A DNA stretch of 64,000 nucleotides from Firmicutes bacterium AM41-11. GTDB lineage: Bacteria; Bacillota_I; Bacilli_A; Erysipelotrichales; Erysipelotrichaceae. Below are positions 54,280 to 62,117 of this stretch, piece by piece (the first letter of the stretch is position 1; every line of letters begins with the position of its first letter). The position numbers and the translations under genes are program-made. The notes below the pieces were generated by a model. The model saw nothing but the letters and a program-made list of their open reading frames with translations. It made no database searches and was not told where the DNA came from. The stretch covers positions 1 to 64,000 of the forward strand of contig QUIQ01000005.1 of assembly GCA_003480165.1 (NCBI GenBank), given 5' to 3'.

Positions 54280-55018
54280 GTGCTACACCCTTCTTTCCGT
54301 TATAGAACAAAATCAATGCTAAACATACACCAAATACAGAAATTGCCATTGTATTCAAGCCTAAATATTGAACTAAGAAATAAGCTACAAAGAAGAATGG
54401 CAAAATTTCTTTACGTCCAATTGTTGTAATCATCAACGCAAATCCAATAGCTGGAAGTACACCACCGGCAACTGTCAAACCATTGGTTACCCAAGCTGGT
54501 AAGTATTCAACTAAGAATTTAGCTGCAGTTGGTCCTAAGTAGCTAATAATGAATACAGGAATAAATTAGGATACAGATACGAATAAATAAGGATACCAGA
54601 AACCACAACGATTGACTTCCTTGAAGTTTCCTTCATCTACTTTTTTATCTGCATAGTGCGTAAGCCAAATGTTAAAACTACGTTTAATATTGTTGAAGAA
54701 TGTTCCTAATACACCAAATGGAACGGCAATCGTAACAGCCATTTTGGCATCCATATTTTGTGATAGAGCAATAGGAATCACAATGATACCTGCAAGGTAT
54801 GAGTCAGCAGGCATATTATTTCCGGTTGAAACAACACCTAAATACAATAATTGAATACTACATCCAACAATCAATCCTTGTTCAACATTTCCAAAGATCA
54901 ATCCATATATCAAACCTAAACAAGCTGGTGATTTATATGCGGCTGACACACCATATCCAGGAATCGAAATCGCATATAAGGCAGCGGAAAATAATGCTAA
55001 TCCAAGATTTCCAATCAT
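54272..55018 (-). pseudogene. PTS mannose-family IIC component interrupted by an in-frame TAA (locus B)
   Basis: The first 150 codons encode a normal IIC N-terminus (LGLIYGLIFGNVEQGLIVGCSIQLLYLGVVSTGNNMPADSYLAG) ending ...YLFVSVS at TAA (54566-54568). The same frame continues FIPVFIISYLGPTAAKFLVE and on to TVAGGVLPAIGFALMITTIG and ...GVAHD. Alignment with the intact locus A gene (FFLRFVPVF) places the stop at the Arg position, so it is a single point mutation such as AAA to TAA. Otherwise full length. It could be a true null, a strain polymorphism or a sequencing error. Confidence 0.88.
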
Positions 55019-55039
55019 AATCTCATCCTCCTTAAAAAA

Positions 55040-55531
55040 TTAATCAAAGACAACGCCTTTCATTACATCGTTGAATGCGGCAGAACCGTTTTCTGGTACT
55101 TGGTGGAAATACACTCTTTGACCACTATCATTGATTTCTTTCAATTGTTCTGCATCCGTTTTATCTAATGTAACTGGTCCAAATACAGCTTTTCTTCCAG
55201 CTGCTCCATCAAGACCACCGATTTGAATGGCATCAAAAATAACCCCTTCTTTAAACATACGATAGGTATCTTCGACATTTTTGATTAATACCATGCAGTT
55301 CACATCTTCGTATTTGTTTTCTTTCCAATGGGCAATAAAGTCATCAACTTTGATAACATCTACCTTTGTTCCCATTGGTGCTGACATTTGATACACACTT
55401 AACATGAAAGGATCATTGGCCAATTTGTCATTTACGACTAAAATCGTATCGGCTTTAATGGTATGAATCCATTCTGTGACAACTTGTCCATGTACCAATC
55501 TAAAATCTACTCTTACTAATTGAATTGCCAT
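55040..55531 (-). CDS. PTS mannose-family IIB component (locus B)
   Basis: 163 residues. VRVDFRLVHGQVVTEW holds the phospho-His; IQIGGLDGAAGRKAVFGPVTLDKTD is the substrate-side loop. GGGAG site; 4 bases after the IIA gene. Paralogue of the locus A IIB. Confidence 0.94.
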   Translation of the reverse strand: MAIQLVRVDFRLVHGQVVTEWIHTIKADTILVVNDKLANDPFMLSVYQMSAPMGTKVDVIKVDDFIAHWKENKYEDVNCMVLIKNVEDTYRMFKEGVIFDAIQIGGLDGAAGRKAVFGPVTLDKTDAEQLKEINDSGQRVYFHQVPENGSAAFNDVMKGVVFD

Positions 55532-55535
55532 TTTT

Positions 55536-55934
55536 TTATTCTCCCTTCAATTTCTTTAAAACATCAAACCCATTTGATCCATATGCCGCAACACATCTTT
55601 CTTTCAAATCATCGATTTCTGTGTCTTCGTTCATTGTCAATACTTCTAAGAGCATCGGCATATTTACGCCACATAGAATTTCCATGTTATATTCACGGGA
55701 TAGGTTTAATACTGTGTTACATGGTGTACCACCAAATAAATCCACAAAACAAACGTTCAAGGCATCTTTGTCTAATTCCTTAGCTACAGCTGCATAATAG
55801 TCATCCATAGACATGCTTGGTAATAAAGACACGGCTTTAATATTTTTAAATGCATTACCGCCTATCATTTGTGCAGATTTGATCAATTCTTCTCCGAATC
55901 GACCATGGGTACAAACTAAAATTTTCTTATTCAT
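55536..55934 (-). CDS. PTS mannose-family IIA component (locus B)
   Basis: 132 residues. ILVCTHGRFGEELIKSAQMIGG (phospho-His) and VDLFGGTPCNTVLNL. Of two close Met codons the second (55934) has the better-spaced GAGA site; it overlaps the dehydrogenase stop by 8 bases. Confidence 0.93.
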   Translation of the reverse strand: MNKKILVCTHGRFGEELIKSAQMIGGNAFKNIKAVSLLPSMSMDDYYAAVAKELDKDALNVCFVDLFGGTPCNTVLNLSREYNMEILCGVNMPMLLEVLTMNEDTEIDDLKERCVAAYGSNGFDVLKKLKGE

Positions 55935-56838
55935 ATACATTCTCTTTCTTTTTCACGTTATGCCCACCAAAGCCATTGCGCATAACCGCTACCATCTTAC
56001 TGGAAAATTTTTCTTGATCTTTTGAGGCGCTGCGAACCATCAAAGAAAGGGCCGTAACCGGCATCGAAATGTTTTTTTCTAAAGCTGTTTCGACTGTCCA
56101 CTTTGCTTCTCCAGAAGCATCAGCCTCGCCTACAACGTCTGCCAAGTCCGGATCTTTTTCCAACTGACTTTGTACGATTTCCATCAGCCATCCGCGGATA
56201 ACCGATCCATGATTCCACTTCTTTGCGACTTCTACAAGATCATAATCAAATCCACTTTCTTTCATTAATTGAAATCCTTCACCAATAGCTTGCATCATTC
56301 CGTATTCAATACCGTTATGAACCATCTTCATAAAATGACCACTACCAGCTTTTCCGGTATAGGTCATGCCTTGATCAACCGCAACATCTGCCAAGGCATC
56401 TTTCACGACATCAAAGGCGCTCTTATCTCCGCCAACCATCAAACAAGCACCATTTCTTGCTCCGGATACACCACCAGATGTTCCACAATCTAAGAAACGA
56501 ATTTGTTTGTTCGCACAGATTTTGGCATGCTGCATAGAATCGGTATAGCGAGAATTTCCACCATCAATCACAATGTCATCCGCAGCTGATTTTTCTGATA
56601 AAGCATCAATCGTAGAATCCGTTGGACCTCCACATGGAAGCATCAACCAAAGTACTCTTGGTTTATCTAATTTTGCGATGAGATCATCCATATCTTTTGC
56701 TACTTGGATTCCCTTTTCTGCAATTGATTCACAAGCAGCTTCAGAAAGGTCATATCCAATAACTTCATGTTGATGATCTTTGAAATTCATAGCCAAATTA
56801 GCCCCCATCTTACCAAGACCAATCAGTCCTATTTTCAT
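55927..56838 (-). CDS. 6-phosphogluconate dehydrogenase-family enzyme (locus B)
   Basis: 303 residues: GLIGLGKMGANLAMNF, LDCGTSGGVSGARNGACLMVGGDKS and GSGHFMKMVHNGIEYGMMQAIGEGF match the locus A enzyme segment by segment. Intact. First gene of the locus B operon, GGAGGG site. Confidence 0.93.
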   Translation of the reverse strand: MKIGLIGLGKMGANLAMNFKDHQHEVIGYDLSEAACESIAEKGIQVAKDMDDLIAKLDKPRVLWLMLPCGGPTDSTIDALSEKSAADDIVIDGGNSRYTDSMQHAKICANKQIRFLDCGTSGGVSGARNGACLMVGGDKSAFDVVKDALADVAVDQGMTYTGKAGSGHFMKMVHNGIEYGMMQAIGEGFQLMKESGFDYDLVEVAKKWNHGSVIRGWLMEIVQSQLEKDPDLADVVGEADASGEAKWTVETALEKNISMPVTALSLMVRSASKDQEKFSSKMVAVMRNGFGGHNVKKKENVYE

Positions 56839-56864
56839 ATCATCCCTCCAATTTTTATGTTTTC

Positions 56865-56893
56865 ATTTTAGTCAATGTATTTTATTTGGTAAA
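56865..56893 (-). promoter_or_regulatory. promoter of the locus B operon
   Basis: On the minus strand TTTACC, 17-base spacer, TAAAAT, ending ~27 bases before the dehydrogenase start. An A/T palindrome (AAAATATTTT, 56903-56912) lies 9 bases upstream of the -35. Confidence 0.6.
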
Positions 56894-56962
56894 CGTGAAA
56901 ATAAAATATTTTTTTCTCTAGTATTATTTCATTTTATTTTCAGCCTTTATCCGCCGAGCTAT

Positions 56963-57000
56963 GCTATGATAGTAATAAGAATTAAAAAAATATTTTTTTA
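56963..57000 (+). promoter_or_regulatory. rpiR (locus B) extended -10 promoter and downstream palindromic operator
   Basis: TGCTATGAT (56962-56970) is an extended -10. About 12 bases downstream is a perfect 18-base palindrome TAAAAAAATATTTTTTTA (56983-57000), directly in front of the ribosome binding site: a typical autorepression position. Its centre is 84 bases (eight turns) from the palindrome near the operon promoter. Confidence 0.6.
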
Positions 57001-57016
57001 CTTGAAAGGATTCTTC

Positions 57017-57871
57017 ATGAAAACAGACACAATCAAAATCAAGATTAAAACCAATCAGCAAAGATTTACCAAGAAGGACAAAGTAATTGCGGAATATATT
57101 TTGGCCAATCCCAAATCCGTTTCAAAAATGACCATTAACGAAATTGCTTCTCAATTATCCCTGGCCGATTCAACTATTTTTCAATTTACAAGAAAGTTGG
57201 GATATAAAAGCTTTAGAGATTTCCGAAACGATTTGTTGTTTGAAGAATACGACCCGGAAATTTCCGTTCATGAAAATATCAAACCCGATGACAGTTGCAT
57301 CGACATGGCCAAAAAAGTCTTTGAATCTTCGATTAAATCTTTAAAAGATACAGTAACGCTTCTTTCGGAAGATAATTTAAAACAAGCCAGTGACTTGCTT
57401 CTACAATCCGACACCATTTCTTTTTTCGGGGTAGGTGGAAGCAATATTGTATCGCTAGATGCCTATCATAAGTTCTTGCGTTCACCACTCAAAGTACAAT
57501 ACGGTACTGATTATCATATTCAATTAATGCAAGCAGCCTTGCTTAACGAAAACGATTGTGCAGTTATCATAACCCATACTGGGCTAACGCGTGAAACTTT
57601 AGAAATCGCAAAAATGGCGAAACAAAATAATGCGCATATTATCGCAATCACCAGCTACCCTTCAAAAGCCTTGAAAGAAGTAGCAGATATCATTCTTACT
57701 TCGGTTTCCGAAGAAACGGGCTATCGTTCCGAATCACTATCCAGTCGAATTTCTCAATTAGCTATTATCGATTCGCTATTTACAATTGTGATGTTCGATA
57801 ACGAAAACAAGTCTAACGAAACTTTGTATAAAATTCGTAATGTGATTAACACCACAAAATCCGATAAATAA
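57017..57871 (+). CDS. RpiR/MurR-family transcriptional regulator (locus B)
   Basis: 284 residues. HTH region SKMTINEIASQLSLADSTIFQFTRKLGYKSFRDFRNDLL is nearly identical to locus A, and the SIS domain (FFGVGGSNIVSLDAYHKFLRS, VIITHTGLTRETLEIA, SESLSSRISQLAIIDSLFTIV) is similar. Near-identical recognition helices predict that both regulators bind the same operator. The ATG at 57017 follows AAAGGA; the frame is open much further upstream but through promoter sequence. Confidence 0.94.
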   Translation: MKTDTIKIKIKTNQQRFTKKDKVIAEYILANPKSVSKMTINEIASQLSLADSTIFQFTRKLGYKSFRDFRNDLLFEEYDPEISVHENIKPDDSCIDMAKKVFESSIKSLKDTVTLLSEDNLKQASDLLLQSDTISFFGVGGSNIVSLDAYHKFLRSPLKVQYGTDYHIQLMQAALLNENDCAVIITHTGLTRETLEIAKMAKQNNAHIIAITSYPSKALKEVADIILTSVSEETGYRSESLSSRISQLAIIDSLFTIVMFDNENKSNETLYKIRNVINTTKSDK

Positions 57872-57874
57872 AAA

Positions 57875-57915
57875 TAGTGGATGTAGTCTATAACCAGACT
57901 TACATCCACTTTTCT
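57875..57915. terminator. bidirectional terminator
   Basis: GTGGATGTAGTC (57877-57888) / GACTTACATCCAC (57897-57909) with T-rich flank; shared by convergent rpiR and yitT-type genes. Confidence 0.85.
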
Positions 57916-57918
57916 TTT

Positions 57919-58794
57919 CTATTTTAAATCTTCCAATTCGTAGGTGAAACCTTCTCCATCTACCTCATACACATTATTTACTACAATAAACGCTCTAGGA
58001 TCCAGTTCTAAAATTTCTGATTCTAAATGCGAATACTGCTTTTGCGGAATCACAATCATCAAGACCGGTCTGAATTCATTGGTATATCCACCTTTTCCCT
58101 CAAGAACTGTAACACCTCGTTCCATATCACTTAATACATGGTCTTTTATTTCCATCCATCGATCAGAAACTATCATGCAGTTAATAGAACGGCTAGAGCC
58201 AATCAATACCGTTTTATCAATCGCAAAACCCGATGCAAAAACCGAGAAAACCCCAATCAGGGCTGGTTCCAAGCCATATGTCGATATACCTAATAAAACC
58301 GTTAAGGCATCAATAATCATCACCGAATTTCCTGAAGAAATATGAGTATACTTATGAATCATTAACGCCGGTATATCCATACCACCTGTACTTGCATTAG
58401 CACGGAAACATAAACCCAAACCAATTCCCGAAATCAAGCCACAATACACACTGGCTAAAATTGGTTGCATCACAAAGGTATCTTCCGGAAACAACGTTGT
58501 AACATAGGTTAATAACGAAACAAATCCCGAATAACTAAAAGTAGAAATCAAAGATTTAAGAGCAAATTCTTTTCCTAAAAAAATGGCACCTAAAATATAT
58601 AAGCCAATCATCAAGATATTGATAAGCCAAACAGAAGGAATAAATGGCAATAGTGGTTTTAAGGCAACTGCCACACCGGCAACCCCGCCGGTTAACGTAT
58701 CATTGGGCAAAACGAAAAAAGCAACAGAAACAGCAACGAGAAAATTTCCAATTAACACAGAAATGACATCTTTTACATAATTATCTTTTTTCAT
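57919..58794 (-). CDS. YitT family membrane protein (DUF161-DUF2179)
   Basis: 291 residues: six hydrophobic helices (DVISVLIGNFLVAVSVAFFVLPNDTLTGGVAGVAVAL, GGMDIPALMIHKYTHISSGN) and a soluble C-terminal DUF2179 domain (RGVTVLEGKGGYTNEFRPVLMIVIP...DPRAFIVVNNVYEVDGEGF). Function unknown; sometimes suspected to be a transporter. GGAGGG precedes the ATG at 58794. Its leader carries the same 16-base palindrome as rpiR of locus B, suggesting membership in that regulon. Confidence 0.9.
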   Translation of the reverse strand: MKKDNYVKDVISVLIGNFLVAVSVAFFVLPNDTLTGGVAGVAVALKPLLPFIPSVWLINILMIGLYILGAIFLGKEFALKSLISTFSYSGFVSLLTYVTTLFPEDTFVMQPILASVYCGLISGIGLGLCFRANASTGGMDIPALMIHKYTHISSGNSVMIIDALTVLLGISTYGLEPALIGVFSVFASGFAIDKTVLIGSSRSINCMIVSDRWMEIKDHVLSDMERGVTVLEGKGGYTNEFRPVLMIVIPQKQYSHLESEILELDPRAFIVVNNVYEVDGEGFTYELEDLK

Positions 58795-58805
58795 TTTTAC
58801 CCTCC

Positions 58806-58821
58806 AAAAAAATATTTTTTT
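58806..58821. promoter_or_regulatory. palindrome AAAAAAATATTTTTTT in the yitT leader
   Basis: Perfect 16-base palindrome immediately upstream of the ribosome binding site, identical to the core of the site in front of rpiR in locus B (56984-56999). Candidate RpiR operator. Confidence 0.5.
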
Positions 58822-58837
58822 ATTTTGTTCTATATAT

Positions 58838-58866
58838 AAAATATTTTTAAAGTGAGAAAATGTCAA
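58838..58866 (-). promoter_or_regulatory. promoter of the yitT-type gene
   Basis: On the minus strand a consensus TTGACA, 17-base spacer, TATTTT. A second A/T palindrome AAAATATTTT (58838-58847) overlaps the -10. Confidence 0.65.
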
Positions 58867-58881
58867 TCATTCCGATAAATT

Positions 58882-59553
58882 TTAGCCTTCTTTCTTCAGT
58901 ATTTTATTAATCTCTTGTTCGTAATCGGTACTCTTTAAATTTTCTAAAGCTTGAGAAAAATATTTTTCTTGGTTTTCTTTATCCTTTAAATACGAATATT
59001 GAAGTCCAATCATGTACTGAATAATACCTACAGGAACTTTATCTTTTTCACTTAATGCAGATTTTCCATCCCACATACTATTCAACATTTTCTGACACTC
59101 TTTGATGTATTTTGCTTCTTCTTTCACAAGAATACTAAACTGCATTTGCATATTTTGATAAGTAACTTCATCCACAACTCCCTTACCTTTCGACAACATC
59201 TTTTCCGCATCTTTCGATTTGCCTTTTTCCAGATAGTAATAAAATGCACGCGCATATACGCTACCTTTTTGTTTGGAGGAAGCATTCATATCGAGTAAAG
59301 CCTTCAGTTGTTTTTCTACTTTGGCATCATTTTCTTGAGCTAGATACCCATTCAATCGCATATACTCACGATTAAATGGTGGATAAGCCAGTTTACAGGC
59401 TTTTGAATCGATAATCTTATAAAGACTATCAAAATCTTTATGTCCTAAGGCATCGACAATCTTTTTCCAAGTTACTTTTCTTAAGATTGTAGGGCCAAAG
59501 ACCATGACTATAGAAAAGATCACAATAACGACAATCAACCAGGTATTCTTCAT
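58882..59553 (-). CDS. membrane-anchored helical-repeat protein, unknown
   Basis: 223 residues: N-terminal anchor (WLIVVIVIFSIVMVFGPTIL) then an all-helical cytoplasmic or extracellular domain of TPR-like helix pairs (ARAFYYYLEKGKSKDAEKML, GLQYSYLKDKENQEKYFSQALENL). I do not recognise a specific family. AAGGAG eight bases before the ATG at 59553. Confidence 0.7.
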   Translation of the reverse strand: MKNTWLIVVIVIFSIVMVFGPTILRKVTWKKIVDALGHKDFDSLYKIIDSKACKLAYPPFNREYMRLNGYLAQENDAKVEKQLKALLDMNASSKQKGSVYARAFYYYLEKGKSKDAEKMLSKGKGVVDEVTYQNMQMQFSILVKEEAKYIKECQKMLNSMWDGKSALSEKDKVPVGIIQYMIGLQYSYLKDKENQEKYFSQALENLKSTDYEQEINKILKKEG

Positions 59554-59584
59554 AATTTGTACTCCTTTTAATCTACTAACGCTC

Positions 59585-59613
59585 ATTCTATGGTACAAGC
59601 TCAAAAAATTCAA
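59585..59613 (-). promoter_or_regulatory. promoter of the helical-repeat protein gene
   Basis: On the minus strand TTGAAT, 17-base spacer, TAGAAT, ~32 bases before the start. Confidence 0.7.
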
Positions 59614-59617
59614 CGTA

Positions 59618-59646
59618 ATAATACCGGGTATTTCTACCCGGTATGT
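59618..59646 (-). terminator. terminator after the HD-GYP gene
   Basis: ATACCGGGTA / TACCCGGTAT with a four-base loop (59621-59644), followed by TTATTA; the T-run is weak but the stem is strong. Confidence 0.65.
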
Positions 59647-59659
59647 TTATCCTTTCCAA

Positions 59660-61591
59660 TTATCGATGGGTTTGCCCCCCCGAAGTATATTTACGAACAA
59701 TCAATTCGTGGCAGTCACTTAAGCACTGCATTAATTTCGGGTTAAACTGACCACAACGTCCATTGAGAAGCATCTGTAAAGCTTCTTGATGGCTATACGC
59801 ATCTTTGTATACACGTTTACTAACTAAGGCATCATAACAATCGGCAACCGATACCACTTGTGCCGCAATGGGAATTTCATCCCCTTTTAATCCATCTGGG
59901 TAGCCTTTGCCATCCCACTTTTCATGGTGCCAACGACAAGTATCATGCGTATAACGAACCAATGGTTCTTTTTGGTAATCCGTCAATTGATCAATCATAT
60001 TTGCGCCAAGAGTCGTATGCGTTTTAATAATTTCAAACTCTTCATCCGTTAGACGACCTGGCTTATTCAGGATTTCTTCAGGAATTCCAATCTTACCAAT
60101 ATCATGTAGCGCTGAAGCAATCGAAATCTGCTTACGGGCTTCTCACGTTAATGGATATTCATCTGTAATTGCCGATAAACGTTGTAACAAGATTTCCGTA
60201 ATCTGTTCTACATGCACAACATGGGGACCACTTTCACCGTTTCGAATCTCGACAATCTGCGAAAGAATCATCGTCATCATACGAAAGTCTTTTTCGCGAA
60301 CTTCCATTTGTTTACGAATAGCTCGTTGTAGTTTTCTTTGACGTTGATACAAACGAATCAAGTTATACACACGTTTTTGAACAATATCAAAGGAGAATGG
60401 TTTGCGGATATAATCCGAAGCTCCTAGTTCATAACAACGACTAATGACATGTTCATCGGATTCTCCACTAATCATCATGACGGGGATCTCTTCCACCCAA
60501 TTGTTTTGATACATGTAATTCAAAGTATCTAGACCATCTTGTCTAGGCATCACAATATCCAAAAGCACGAGATTAATCGTTTTTATATTCTCTTCAACGA
60601 TTTTTATAGCTTCTAAACCATCTTCTGCTTCCAAGATGTTGTATTTATCTTTTAAGATTTCACCTAGGACAAAGCGGTTCATTTCAGAATCATCGACAAT
60701 CAAAATAGTCGGCTTATCTTCCAGGTCTTCCTGTTCCATTGCTTCTACTTCGTTATCTAAATTCCACTCAGTAATCACCTGGTTTTTGTGATTCTTTGCT
60801 AAGTGTAAGAAACGATCTGCTTTCGCAAAAGATTCTTCCCGGGTTTCTCCCTCTGAAACCAAAGCTCCAATACTAATGGATAATTGAATCTTTCCATAGC
60901 CTGGCACCATCGTTCTATGTACCGCTTCACGAATGGATTCCAGTTTGCGTCCGAAGCTCACCTCATTGATTCCTTCTAGAATCAATAAGAAGATATCTCC
61001 ATCATAGCGAATAATTTTATCCTCATTGCGGCAATACTTCTTGATAATATCGACAATGAGGCCTAAGGCTAGTTGGCCTACTTGGTGACCATATGTCTCA
61101 TTGATAGATTTAAAATCATCTACATCAATTAATGCGACCCCAGCTGGTTTGGTATTATCCTTTTCCATATCTTCATAGAAATAGCGATTATATACCTTCG
61201 TTGCCGAATCCAAATAGTAATTGCTTAAGGATTGCGTATATTTACCTGTCAAAGACTGATGCTCTTGTGAACTCATAAAAGACTTTTCATTTAATTCTCT
61301 AACAATTTCCAAGGCATAAGGTCGGTCATCGATTTCTACATAATCCACAAATATCTGATATGTTTTATCATCGATTTCTTCCAGCTTGGACATATCCTGT
61401 TTCGAACGAAGAACCATTTCTGCAAGACAGTGTTCACAAGCCTCTTTCTTTCCAAGCACAGCAAAACAGTGTCCCTTAAATTCATTCACTTGTTCTGCAT
61501 CCACAAAACGAGCAAGAACGCTAACACCCTCTAAGGCTTGAATCAATGCATCTGCTTCTTGTTTTGTGTACTTGTATTTCTTTGATCGCAT
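59660..61591 (-). pseudogene. degenerate-GGDEF / receiver / HD-GYP regulator interrupted by an in-frame TGA
   Basis: One frame of 644 codons. Order: N-terminal region with HCFAVLGKKEACEHC, GGDEF-like domain whose signature is DGDIF (catalytically dead by family rules), a receiver domain (LIVDDSEMNRF, Asp in LLDIVMPRQDG, KP in YIRKPFS), and an HD-GYP phosphodiesterase domain (HVVHVEQITEILL, LHDIGKIGIPEEIL, HHEKWDGKGYPDGL). After ...SAITDEYPLT a TGA (60143-60145) precedes EARKQISIASALHDIGKIG in the same frame. The stop cuts off the HD and GYP motifs, so no c-di-GMP hydrolase can form unless read through. TGA is an ordinary stop elsewhere in this window. Follows the Hpt gene by 20 bases. Confidence 0.88.
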
Positions 61592-61611
61592 AATAAATTC
61601 CTTCTAAATCT

Positions 61612-61959
61612 CTAGTCTAACTGGTCTAATGTTTCAATTGTTTTTTGATAAGCTATCGCAATCTTATCAAATAATTCTTGGGTTCCATCAAAAGATTTTC
61701 CCCGTAATATTTCGGTAATATCTACCACATCTTGAGTCATTTGCGAAAAACCTAAATTCAAACAAATTCCCTTTAAAGTGTGGGCAGCACGAAAAGCTTT
61801 ATCCACATCTTTCTTCTCTAAGCCCTCTTTCAGATCAGCAAAGCTGGAATCTTTTACGAATTTTTTTGCGATTCTTCCTACTAATCTTTCATTATTTAAA
61901 CGAGTGAGCACGTCATCAAAATCGGCTCCCATTTCCGAATAACATTCACGTACGTTCAT
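61612..61959 (-). CDS. Hpt (histidine phosphotransfer) domain protein
   Basis: 115 residues, four-helix Hpt domain with phospho-acceptor His in FRAAHTLKGICLNLGF and the following helix. It should shuttle phosphate between the receiver of a hybrid kinase and a downstream receiver; the adjacent REC-HD-GYP gene is the obvious target and the hybrid kinase at 111-2567 a candidate donor (inference). GGAGG site. Confidence 0.92.
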   Translation of the reverse strand: MNVRECYSEMGADFDDVLTRLNNERLVGRIAKKFVKDSSFADLKEGLEKKDVDKAFRAAHTLKGICLNLGFSQMTQDVVDITEILRGKSFDGTQELFDKIAIAYQKTIETLDQLD

Positions 61960-62085
61960 ATGTGCCTCCTAAACAAACTTCACGACCATTATAGCAACTT
62001 CCCTTCAGAAAAAATACTTCTTTCGCGCAAACTTCCATAGATTTCTCAAATATAAATTCCTTCCCAAACATTTGACAGTCCATTG

Positions 62086-62091
62086 TATAAT
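62086..62091 (+). promoter_or_regulatory. -10 element of the Met-gamma-lyase-family gene
   Basis: TATAAT 27 bases before the start codon. No clear -35 at the right distance. Confidence 0.4.
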
Positions 62092-62117
62092 AGGACATGC
62101 AGTCACGGAGGAATAAT

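Noticed and set aside
58953..58968. AAAAATATTTTT copy inside the helical-repeat protein gene as an operator
   Set aside because: It is explained by coding for EKYFSQ and is not near a promoter; kept only as a measure of chance occurrence.
60143..60145. Selenocysteine or TGA recoding in the HD-GYP gene
   Set aside because: TGA is the normal stop of thiD, the yhaM/rimO junction and others; the position before EARKQ is not a catalytic residue and no selenocysteine hairpin is evident, so a nonsense mutation or error is simpler.
62072..62091. TTGACA followed by TATAAT upstream of the Met-gamma-lyase-family gene as a sigma-A promoter
   Set aside because: Only eight bases separate the two hexamers, so they cannot be the -35 and -10 of one promoter.
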